64,000 nucleotides of DNA from Metaphire vulgaris (taxonomy: Eukaryota; Annelida; Clitellata; Crassiclitellata; Megascolecidae): contig CM030837.1 in the NCBI GenBank assembly GCA_018105865.1, positions 8,070,725 to 8,134,724 on the forward strand, written 5' to 3'. The translations under genes were made by a program, and so were the position numbers. Below the pieces are notes generated by a model. That model had not been told where the DNA came from. It was given only the letters and a program-made list of their open reading frames with translations, and did not search any database. Numbering within the stretch: position 1 is the stretch's first letter; every line of letters begins with the position of its first letter. Below are positions 32,501 to 45,430 of this stretch, piece by piece.

Positions 32501-35500
32501 ACAAAACGTCGGACCCCCTAAAATATGACGTCACAACGGGCTGACCCCCGAATTTTCGTCTTCCAAAAAGTCTTGACAAGCAAAAAAAGGCCATCCTTGT
32601 ATTTTTTCCTCTCAAAAAATCTTGTCAAGCAAAAAAGGTCATAATTGTATTTTTTCCTCCCCAAAATCCTTGACAAGAAAAAAGGTCAAGGTCATGACCT
32701 AAGTTTTAAAGGCCATGGCCTATTTTTTGCGTTACGTCACATTTACAAAACCCCCCGGGCCTATTTTTTGCATTACGTCACATTTACAAAACCCCCCCGT
32801 CGTCACAAATGGCCAGACCCCTAACCATGTGATGTAATTTATGGCGACCCCTTATGAAAAAGGAATGTTGCTTTATAAAGTTAAAAACAAACTCACACCC
32901 TAATGAATAGTGAAGCATAAAAATAACGTACAAGAGTAATACTTATGTAACACATAAAGAAACTGCCTGTGGAAAAGCAACTGGGTGAATGAGAGCAACA
33001 ATGAACCTGAGACTACCTTAGCTGTCAAAACCAGTTACCGAGGACAATCTTTACATTGAGCATTTCCATCTGGATTCTATGAATATCATTAGGTTGGTTC
33101 TTCTGCATCTCAAATCAACAATTATCCTTAACCCTTTAACCTTTTGCTCGGGTTAGCTGTCTTAAGACGGCGGCGGAAAACTTTGACCAAACGGGGTTAG
33201 CCGTCTATAGACGGCGCGCTATATAAGCGACTGCGTACTACAGACCTGCACGATTTTCAAAAATCCAACGCGGCAACCGAGTTAGCTCACATCCATTCGA
33301 TAGGCGGCAGCACCGTTTTCGATAATACTGACTATATATGCAAGGGATATTGACTGTAGACTGACCAAGGCTGGAAAATGTATAGGAAACATCTTCAGCC
33401 GGAGGCTAGAATGGCCATAACTACGCCAAATATGGTCCGATCTTCAAAATTTTTGCACTATTCTGTTCCAATTACACCTCCCAACAACTTTCCTGCTCAC
33501 AGTTGGGGGGTCACTGCTGAAATTTTTTTTATTGAGCTTTGAAAATTTTTTGTCGGAGATGGTCCGATTTTGGGGTGTAGAGTGGACCCTACCCCCCAAA
33601 ATTTTTTTTTGCACGGATGGTTCGAAAGTCCAATAAAAATGCTCAACAATGGTGCAAACCGCATCTTTCTAGCTTCTATATAGCCTGAAATATACCGAGT
33701 TGTTCGGTTTTTCACATTGAAAATCCGTTCGCGTAATTGTCATTTCAGCAAGCAATTGGTACTTGGGTATGAAACTCCATAATTACCCCAAATATGGTCC
33801 GATCTTCAAAATTTTTGCACCATTCTGTTCCAATTACACTCCTCTAGAACTCTATTGCTCACATTTGGGGGTTTACCGCTGAAGACGTTTTGCTATTGAC
33901 CTTTGATCAAAATTTGAACAAAATGTTGGGGAGGGGTCCGATTTTGGGGTGTAGAGTGGTCCCTACCCCCAACTTTTTTCTTTTGGCACGGATGGATAGA
34001 AAGAGCAATAAAAATGCTCAACAACGGTGAAAACCGCATCTTTCTAGCTTCTATATAGCCTGAAATTTAGTAAGTTTATAACGTATATGCTCACGTTTTC
34101 ATACGAACGCCTTTTCCAAAAATTAATTCCCCCGACGCGGGATGACTTTAAAAATTTAATTCCCCCTTTAAAAGGTTAACAGGGGAATAAAATTTTACAA
34201 ACCCTCCCCAGTCTGGGTAATTAATTTTGGGTAAAGGCGTTTATATGAAAATGTAAACATATAAGTTTTAAATTTACCATATTTCAGGCTATATAGAAGC
34301 TAGAAAAATGAGGTTTGCGCCGTTGTTTAGAATTTTTATTGTTCTTTCTAACGATCCGTGCCAAAAAGAAAATTTTGGGGTGGGGTCCACCTTACAGCCT
34401 AAAATAGGGCCCTCCCCAAGGTTTTTAAAAAATTTTGTTCAAAGCTCAATAGCAAAACGTTTCAGCGGTGACCCCCTAATGTGAGCGGCAAAGTTCTAGG
34501 CGGATATAATTGGAACAGAATAGTTCAAAAATTTTGAAGATCGGACCAAATTTGGGGTAGTTATCGCTTTTCAAACCCCAGAACTCATTGCTCGGAGAAA
34601 TGAACATTTTGCGAAAATTTTTCAATCTGAAAAAGCGAACATCTAAGTATATTTCAGGCTATAAAGAAGCTAAAAAGATGAGGTTTGCACCGTTGTTTAG
34701 CATTTTTATTGTTCTTTCTAACCATCCGTGCCCAAAAAAAAAATTTTTGGGGTAGGGTCCACTCTACAGCCTAAAACCGGACCCCCTCAAAAAAATTTTT
34801 TTCAAAGCTCAATAGCAAAAAATTTTCAGTGGTGACCCCCCTAGTGTGAGCGACAAAGTTGTAGAAAAGTGTAATAGGAACAGAATAGTTCAAAAATTTG
34901 GAAGATCGGACCAAATTTGGGGTAGTTATCGCTTTTCAAACCCTATAAATGTCTCTTTTCAAAGCCAATAATCCGACTCTCGGTCGAATAAGGCCTATTT
35001 TCCTTGCTTAGGGTGGCAACACTGGCTAAAATCGAGCTACTATCTATCGAATGGATAGATACTAAAGAGATATATAGCATTGGACGTGTCTCAGCCGTTG
35101 TGCCCAAATAACGAAACGCTACGAAACTACACGACGTCTGAGCGATGTTGCGCCCAAATAGTGAACGGCGGTGGACGACGTCGGAGCGACGTTGCGCCCA
35201 CTTGAGAGGTTAAAGGTGAAACTCATATAAGCTTTGCCCTAACAGCAAGTATCATTACCCATTTATGAACCAACAGCACCCAATTTTCATTCATGTGCAG
35301 TAAACTGACTGATTTACCTCTTCAGGGTAATTTAGCCATTGTGGCTGAATACGACCCTAAATCTCTGGGATAAAAACATGAATGGATGTTCATCATTTTA
35401 AGAGCTAAAACATACAGTACATCTCAGTAACGCTTACGATGAAATGTGAAATGAACGGAGAAATTAACCAAAGCACAAAGATTTTCCACAACCTTCTTCA

Positions 35501-38500
35501 CTGGAGGCCTCAGACTGAACTACAAAAAGGCAATTTATTTCTGGGCATTAAACGATGAAGAAAGCTGATTACATTTCTGCTGCATCTGCTCTTTCTTCTG
35601 CTTCATCAAGTTCACCTGTGCACAATTGCAGCTTACGAGACACCTGAAATGCATTTTCAAGCACCTCAACACTTTAGCGCCTTTACTAATGATGCCTGCA
35701 AAAAATTATTTTATATTTCATAAAAATTTTAAATACTGTTGATCAGGACTGTAGACCAGAGCCATGAAAGTGGTTCAAATGCAACTTGCAGGAAGTTCCA
35801 ACCACACAGGTCAAAGTATAAAAAATGGTACAATGGATGATTTGGGGCTTTTTGGTTTGCAGCTTTTGAATAATTATGGACCAAAATCAAAATAAAGTCA
35901 TCAGGACTTTTTAAAGAAAAAAATCAAATACATTTTTCTAGATCTCATGGTCATACAAATTCTCACTTTGTCTATATATATACTGTATCTACAGTAGTCA
36001 TGAAATGTAGCTCTGTGTCTATGTGTTTAGACACAGAAGAATAGTGCTAGAAAATTTTAAATAAGAAAGTAATGAAGATAAAATAATATTCTTTTCCAGT
36101 GTTCTGCTCCAGTGCACTCTTCTTCACATCAGCTCATTTTTCTTCATCATCATGCCATTTGCTGATTGAAATAATAAGTTTTCTCTTAAAATGTAACAGG
36201 GCTATCTTTTCCCTGTGTCTTGAAATATTTACTCATTCATCTTCAACTGATATCTTGGATTCTTTGCTGGTTTTGGTTTATACAACTGATTTTCTAAATT
36301 CTTTAATCAAATTTACTCCCTAAAGGCCATAATTCATTCAATGTCTTGATTCTTCATAATCCATGTCTTCTCTGAGACTGAACACTTAGCAGTAATTTAT
36401 TTTAATCAATTTCTGCTTCCCAATTGTCTCTGTTTCTTGAAAATATGACCAATACCTGACAATCATTTACCTCATCATATTTTCGCTCTGCTTCGTCAGC
36501 TGCTGCCCTCGACTCTCTGACCATTCTTTCCAGAGTGGAAATGCGATCATCGTCCAGATTTTGTCTGTTCTCTAAAGCCTTGCGACCCCTAAAAGAGAAA
36601 CTAAACTTGCCACCATACCACAAAATACTGACTTTAACTCATTCTATTCAATTCAAAAGGCATTTCAAAATGTAATTTCTTCACGTAGTTTGTATTAAAA
36701 CTTCCATATCGTGATGCTGATATATTATTTTAAGGAAACTTAACTGCTAACAACCTCTCACTCTCGTCTGCAACTTTTCCCAGTTCAGTCAACTTTTCTG
36801 TGGCTGTTCTCAGACGAGACTGGGTGTCCTCAAAATCATCCTCGAGCTGTCGAAATTGTTTTGAAAGTGAAGACAATTCATTTTCTGCCTAGAAATATAA
36901 AAGCAAAGTACTGAATGGATATTCATTTAAAATTAACGATAGTTAGTACACCAGAGACAGCACTGGCTCCAAAATATGGTAATAATCATTATCAGTTCAA
37001 TTGATAACCTATTGCACAAGTATTGTGGTTGAATGCACACAGGGACTAATCCATACTAGATTTGGTGCACTATTGCATCAACCTTAACTAAGCTACAAAA
37101 GTAGATGAACAAATTTTGATGATTCAGAAATCTACCCTTCAAAAAAGGGATTTCATCCGAATCATTAACTGCCACAGTGGACTAAATTTAAAATGTTTAA
37201 CATGTAATTTATCGATCACTATGGTTGCATGTTTCCTGAGGAATCTACCAGTAATGAAGGCCTAATGGTGTTTAGCTTCACTGCACTGTAGACAGTGCAA
37301 GGCTGACAATGACAAGGGTGATTCAATGATTATATGATAATATTATACCCTAATAGCCAATAGTATGATGACTAAAGTCAATTTAATTAAGTCTGAATTA
37401 TTGGAATCATTGAGAATAATTATGAACAAGCATTTTGTTGTTTTAAAAACAAATCTACTTTAAATTGATTTATATATAAACGTTCTCTATTCATTTACAT
37501 TAAAAATGTGCTAAAAATCTAAAACATTTTAGTCTGATTGTTGCTGGTTTTCCATAATCATTAATAGTTAGCTTCTGAAAAATACAAATTACAAAAATTA
37601 CTAAAATACTGATGAATGAAATGTTATGCTCTTATAAGAGATTCTAACATCCAAGCTTTGAAAAGCGCTAATCGATAATTTCTTTAGACAACCAATAACT
37701 AAATCCAACTGATGCTGTCCATTTTAAAAGGGATATCTAATAAACAGTAGAAATTCTTCATGATCGAGTGACAACAACTGTCACTACTACCATATATATT
37801 TTTATTAATTTTTAAAAATATTAATAGATATTATTTTCCAAAATTACACCAAAATTCAAAATCTGGCTCCATAAGAGATATAACAGCTGAACCAGAAATC
37901 ACAACTAATAAACTTAATTCAAATACCGTGCAGAAATTCTCAAATTTGATGCAATGCAATCAAGTGACTTGCAAGGCATTACCAGTCAATAATGGTAAAA
38001 ACCAATGGGAGATAAATGTTATTAGAAACATAATCCACCATGTCAATTTAGATATCCATATATAATAAAATAGCAGGTAAGCCAGCCGTGTGCTCAAATT
38101 CCATGACTACACTTTATTCATGCACAGTTTAAAGTTGTATAACAAAAAAAGATATCCACATCCCATCCACATCCACAAAAATAATTTACAGATTTAATGA
38201 AGGTCTAGACTTCTGACAGAAACAGGATATCCTGTCATCAGAGCTCACAAGGAAAACTGCATTGCTTACTAGACTCCATTAAGGTCTAATTAAAGTATTT
38301 TGCATCTATAGAGATAAAAATTACAAATCTACAATTGCATTTCACTTATAAACCAATTGAAGTTTGTGTGTGTGTGTGTGTGTGCGTGCATCAGTGGCGG
38401 CTCCACCGGGGAGGCCAGGGGGGCCCGTGCCCCCCTATTGACTGCCTGCCCCCCCCCAGTGGCCCCCCCAGTTGGGACCCTATACTTAATGCTAAATACA

Positions 38501-40345
38501 TTAAACAACACATGGTTGGCCCCCCCATGATTAGAAGTTGCCCCCCCCAACGGCCCCCCCACTTGCCAAATCCTAGAGCCGCCACTGGCGTGCATGTGTG
38601 AGCATCATATATCATATATAAAATATGTACAAAATCTTATGCTGCAATGGCAAAATCTACAACTTGAAAATGCACTTCCAAATATATAATATTTTTTGAA
38701 ACTTCTGATTAAATACCTCACTGTGTTTTTATGCATCTAGTCTTCAGAAAGAATAAAAGAAGTATTCGGAGGCCACTAACTTCATAACTATAAAACAAAT
38801 CTACAACTACTGGAAGATACAGGCCTATAATAGGTTAAAGCCAATAAACTTAATTATCCTCTGTATGGTTTTAAGAAAGGTAATGGAACAGTAAACAGAC
38901 CACAGACTCTTGTCATAAATTCCTAATGTCACCTAATTCTCTCCTATCAGGGAAAGGTCACCAGAGAGAACAAATGCCAAATGCAGACATCAATTATAGG
39001 AAATGCTTGCCCTACATTTAATGGAAATAACTATTTGCTATTCATCAGTGAATTCTTCTGAGGCTGATCTCATGCCGGATTCTGCTCTCTAATGCAGTAC
39101 ATAACACTGACTAGCTGGGAATTATGCAAACATTGGAATTCATTCATACATTGGACTGCTTCAAATGTATAGTCCAGAAACACAGGTGTAGATACACTCT
39201 CTAATTTTGCAAGCATAAAATTTCAGCATACAAATAAAGTATAGCCCTGTGAATGTTTACATATAGCCTTGTCTCTGTCAAGTGGCTATGAAAGGTTATG
39301 TCTGTCCCAATATGTATGCCAACTTAAGCAACAGTATGAAAATGTCACCATTCCTTTCATTCAAATTCAGATTCTGAAAAATAGAAATTCACTTTTAGCT
39401 GACCAATCTGATACCCTGATAGAATATCCTAGTTCATTCAGAGGACAACACCAAAGCCACACATTTCATAATTCAAACATACAGTAAATTCCACTATTAA
39501 CAAATCATTCCAGTCAGAGATAATGTACATTCATCCGCGAATTAATAAATTCCTTCTTTGAAAGTCCGGTGCCATGTTCAATTACCGGTGGCGGCGTTTC
39601 CAGCGGCCAAGCATGCTCCTGTGCATGCCTCGGAAAAGCGTCGTTCTGGGCGGTTCGACGATATGTTGCGCTCGTTTTAGCGCAAACTGTGCGAGTAGTG
39701 ACCTTCCCGTCATTTTCGGAAGGTCCTCTGCACTTTTCTCGGGTGGATTAGGACGGTTTTAGTCGCTGATTCGTCGCCTGTCTGGTCCGCCATCTTATTT
39801 TGCGATTTTTCTATCAACGCGGCCTGGCAGAACTGCAGACTAGATACCCGTGCGGGAATGCTGCGACATCCGTTCTAATTGTAACCTGGAATTCCATCCA
39901 AAGTCGGATTCACCTAGATCGACGACGGTTTACTCACGGGAGTCCGCATCTCAGAAATTCTCCGTGTGGCTCGCCTCGCGGACAGTTCTCACAACATCCG
40001 CGGAATTTACAACATCTCATCCCGTGTTTTTGTTCCTTTGACGTACCTGGTGTGGATGGTTCTACAGCGGAAGGCTCCTTTCTACGGGATTGCTGTCGTG
40101 GGCGTTTGGGCGGCGATTTCCGTCGTTTCCATCAGGGCTGACTTTACGCTGTCTCTGTTATCCGACGTTCCCCATCGGCATGCCAAAGTATGTCAAAGCG
40201 CCTTTGACTTCGACCTTCGTCGTGCGTACGGCGCTATAGAAGTCATCAAGAAGATAAAGTCATCTCGTTAAATATAAGCATTGCACAGAAGCATTAAAGT
40301 ATTTACTAAAATGCAGAAATACACACATACAAACACACATAATTT

Positions 40346-40417
<72 letters not shown>

Positions 40418-43400
40418 ATAAGATGTAAGATGGTAAAATTTTATCCACATCTAGTCTGCAAAAATTTGCAAATATCAACAAAATCAGCTGTACAGTTTAC
40501 AAGATATTAATTTGTTAAAATTTGAATCAAAAAACCCAAGCCTCCATGATGGGAAACCCACCATTGGAATCGTGTCATTACGTCGCTTACGATTTCTATT
40601 CTGTGCACTGAGGTCTGCTCGATGCCTGTCTCTCTCACAATCTGATGCACACTTCGATGAGTTACAGGTCCAGTCTCTTGGTTAAGAATGAACTGCGAAA
40701 CGGTTTCAATGTTTTCAGTCATGCAGATTGTTCATTGTCTACCACCACCGTGCCTCTTGTCTGCAAAGCCTGTTTCGTCAATCTACCACAGAAGTTGTTT
40801 TAGCGATCGAAGTGACCACTGCATATCAAGAAATTCTGCTAAAAATGTTCTTGCAATGTAATTCTTGGGTTGTTTCAAAATGGTTGTTAAGATTCAATCC
40901 TCTAGGTGCTTGAATTCGTGCAAGTGGTGGTCACTTTGAGTACAAACTGAGTACAAACTGTAAACGATGTAATGATGGCAATTGCAATGGTTATTTTTCC
41001 ATTATGGAAACTTGCACTTTTTGGTTCAAATTTTAAAAAATTAAATATCTCAAATTGCATGACTGATTTATTTGAAATTTGTATATTTTGTGTAGAATAA
41101 TTGATATTTAATGTGGGTAAAATTTTATAAATTTTGGGCAAAATTTATTGAAGTTATATTGCTTTCTAGAGTGGTGCCATTTCAATTAGGACATAGTACG
41201 TACACACACACACACACCACACACATATTGCAGACATAGAGTATCCCAGCAGATGATCAATTAAACTCACTGGGAATCAAATACCCGGGTCAATCCATGA
41301 GCATGAATGTATGTGCAATTGTTCACATATAAGTGGATGTGTGTCTACACATGTGTAAGCCCCTTAGTTTATGATATAACCAATGAACACAAATTGATGA
41401 AACTGAACATGAATATCACTGAGGATTTATGTTGTAGTTGACAACTTAAAACAATATCACATTTTCAAATTTTATAAACTTATGAGATTCCTAGATATGA
41501 ATATCAACAACTGCTGCATTTGCAATGTCTTCTATCATTAGATATTTGCAGTTTGCAATGTCTTCTGCATTAGATATGGCAAATGGCAGTGTCCATGCAT
41601 GAAACTATCAATAAATGAATTTCATGCAGACATTCAGAGTTTCCACATACACATGCAGTACAAATAAGGTAAAACACCAGTTTTTGAGCACAAGTGTCTA
41701 AAGAGGTAATTGAACATGGATTGTGATTTTGAAGAATTTACAAGATTACAATAGTTTTCTCAAATTTTAATTAGAATAAACATTTAATATAAATTATTTT
41801 ATAATGCAACTTAAAAGCAAATTTATTGCCACTACCAGTAATTTTTAAAGGCTATGGATAAAAGAGATTATATTGCTTGAGGCTTATATTCTGGCCCAGA
41901 AAATGTCAGTCGTGAAAAATAAGTATTGGCATCATTAAGGATAGCGGTTGAAGAAATGCTAGTTTAGAAAAATGCACCTGCAGTCACAGATGCAAATCTC
42001 GATCAATAATGTTTGTTGCTACACTAACACTAGTAAATGCTACATGTGTGTGCATAATACAGAAAATTCAAATGTGCTTCAGTTAATGATATTCAATATT
42101 GGTAACCATTCCATCAATCAACTGACTCAACACAAGGCCTTTGAAACTGATTGAAACCTAATATGAGCCACAAAATGGAGAACATTATCTAAGTTTTATC
42201 TCATAACTGTTATGGTACAGTCCAAGTTGCTCTTATAATGCAGTGGCCTACTCAACTGATAACAATCAACATAATTAAGCACAAATTACCACAGAACCAC
42301 TCATCTCATTCCATGACTTTAAATAGTTTACAAATACAGAGCATGCTTAATAATGGCAGCGACATACTTTTACAGACTTCACACCTGCACACATCTCTAA
42401 TGAATGCTGAGAAATCTACCACCACAAAGCTTTTGGTGATCACTGCTGTTTGCATTTTCAAATAGCTTTAACCTATAAGCTTACCATAGATGGATAAAAG
42501 CTTTTAGATCATTACCTTAACATATAAAATTAACAGTACCTAATTCAGATTCTCATCAAGAATTATAATGGCCTGTCATAAGATCGTACATAATTACATA
42601 AGATTAATAATATTGGAGTATATTTGGAATGCAAAGAAATAAAGATCAGCACCAAAATTCAAATATTCAACACTATCATTGCACCACAAATACTATATGA
42701 AACACGGATCATAAAACGAGCGGACGAAAACAGACTGCTAGCGGCAGAACTGAGCTGTTCATGAAAGATCTTGGGTGTAAGCAGGCTACAAAGAATAAGA
42801 AATGAAGACATCAGAAAAAGACTGAGGATGCAAGAGACAATAATAGATAAAATCAGAAGAACAAGACTTACAGTAGATGGTACAGACATGTAAATAGAAG
42901 GAAATGCAACAGACTTCCATATAAAGCACTCTATACATAGAAAGAAGGCAAGAGAGGAAGAGAAAGGCTCAGGGAAAAGTGGATGGATAACATCAAAGAA
43001 GACTTTGAAAGATACCATATATCAGCAATCGATGATAAGAGATTAACAACGGAAAGAGATAAATGAAGAAGTTTCGGGTCTAGCTTGCATGGTTTGGCTT
43101 ACATGCTAACATGCTTAAGCTGTTTAACACCAATTGTAGTCTGGCACTTCAGGGCACCATCGTCCGCCCTTCTTCCGTCGTCAGAGATCTCGGAGTACTG
43201 TTTGACAATGAATTGACCATGAAGCAACATGTTGGACAGTTAGCCAAGAGCTGCTTCTATCACATACGACGTATCCGCCAGATTTGTTGAATCGCTGGCA
43301 AAGAAGTCGCCTCGCAACTGGTTTCTGCGTTTGTTCTGTCCAGACTAGACTATTGTAATTCCGTTCTTGCCGGCCTTCCAAAGTCTACACTAGCCAACCT

Positions 43401-45391
43401 GCAGCACGTACAAAATGCTGCTGCACGTCTGGTGCTGGACCTAAAACCTCGAGACCACGTCACTCCGGCGCTTCGCGAACTTCATTGGCTTCCAGTTCAG
43501 TCACGGACATATCACAAACTATGCACGCTGATGTTCTGTGCACAGAATGGCCTTTGTCTGACCTATCTGACCGATCTGCTCCAGCCAACATCAACCGCCA
43601 TTGGTAGACCAGGCCTACGATCAGCCTCTACCAGTCAATACCAGAAACCTCGTCTTCGAACACAGTCATGGGGCAACGAGCCTTCTTGTACGCTGGACCC
43701 CATGCCTGGAACGCCCTTCCACCAGCGCTACGGAACATAAAGTCGCCCGTCGCTTTCCATAAACATTTGAAGACACATCTGTTTAATTGTGCATATAATA
43801 ATTGACATAATTGACATGAATTGTAATGCGCTTGCTAACATTGATTGATTAGGTGCAATATAAATAGCTAATTACATTACATTACATTAGCTATTGCCAC
43901 TAATGAGCTGGCAGAAAGCAACTATGATGCTGCTGATGATGACTATTATGGGATAATAATATAGGATAATAAAATGAGATAATAATAGTTATATGGTTTT
44001 TGCAAATTAACTGTCAATTGGACAAAATGATACAATCATGAAAAAGGCATGATGAGAAATTCAATCACTGCATCCAGCGATCAATACTGTCGATTACTGC
44101 AGGGTTTAAACCCAAACTTTTTGGAACTCCAACCCACTTCAACGGGTTTGTAACATGCCGTGACCCTGAAAACTAAGTGTCAACTAAAACTGGATAAAAC
44201 GCTAATCATGTTAATATAAGCCTTGTATGGACTGCAGGTATATACATATCTTAAAACTAAGCGTTTTGCGAGGCTAGTGACATTATGCATGGTGTTGGTT
44301 AGAAAACGACACCTATGAATCTAATATTGAGTTGTGACCCATGGTTCAGGAAACACTGGATTACTGAACATTTATGCACAAGCATTTATTATCTAGACCA
44401 GTGGTTTTCAAACTTTTAGGATTTGCTGCATGGTGGTCCCTTAGAATTTGTGTGATGACTCACAGACCTTAAAAAATTTGAATTTTAAATGAACTGTAAT
44501 TAACACATAGGCTACTTGTTTTGTCAATAAATTATTTAACCAGAAAACTGCAAATCTTAGTCATCAAATTTAAATTCAAATGGAATCAGCACTCTCAGAG
44601 CCATCAGTGTGTTTTGTGTTGGTGAGATATCTTGAGAATGTAAACCCTTTACGGTCCCCCTGAAACCGCTTGGTAGTCCCCTATGGGACCAGGGAGCCCA
44701 GTTTGAGAACTGATCTATAACCAGTAGCTGAAATGGACATGGTGCATGTTTTTCTTCCCACAAGGCCTGCACCATTTGCTACATTGATATACTCTGCAAT
44801 GGATTAAAGTCCATAAGCTCCTTGAATAATCATCCTGTCGACAAATATCAGATGCCCCAAAACTGCACATCTAATATTTGAAACTTTATACACAATCTAA
44901 TAAACACAACATTTTGACAGACTGGGTGTAAAGATAGGGAAAGGGGGAGTTCACTTCTTGCTGAAGAAGAAAGTTTAGACAAATTTAAGTTCAGTGTACA
45001 ATTTAAAAAAAACTCCTACAAAATAGCATCTATTTGGATTTTTGACATAACATAAGATTGGAGCAAATACTGCCAAAGCTGAAGAATTTATTACAAAGGC
45101 AGCTATTCTCTAAACTTCCCTATGCTACTGTTGTCGTCCCTGATGTACGGTAATTCCAGGGATGGGTCATTGCCTTTACATTCTGGGCTTTTAGAAAGCA
45201 CCCTTTCAGGTTATGCTATGCCCACATTTTAGAATTAATTTAGCTTTAAATGACTTTTTAAAACGTTTTCTGGCTTTTAGAAATAACATTGAGAAAAAGA
45301 TAACATACAATACTGACTTAAACATTTACGTGTTGTGTTATTTTGGGATAATGAAATGTAAATATCACCCACATTTCTTGTGTATATAACA

Positions 45392-45430
<39 letters not shown>

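Noticed and set aside
36099..36323. 74-codon plus-strand frame in a tropomyosin intron
   Set aside because: Low-complexity, AT-rich, no domain, no splice context, opposite to the gene.
38329..38615. Gly/Pro-rich overlapping frames on both strands
   Set aside because: They lie wholly within a MITE with a perfect target duplication.
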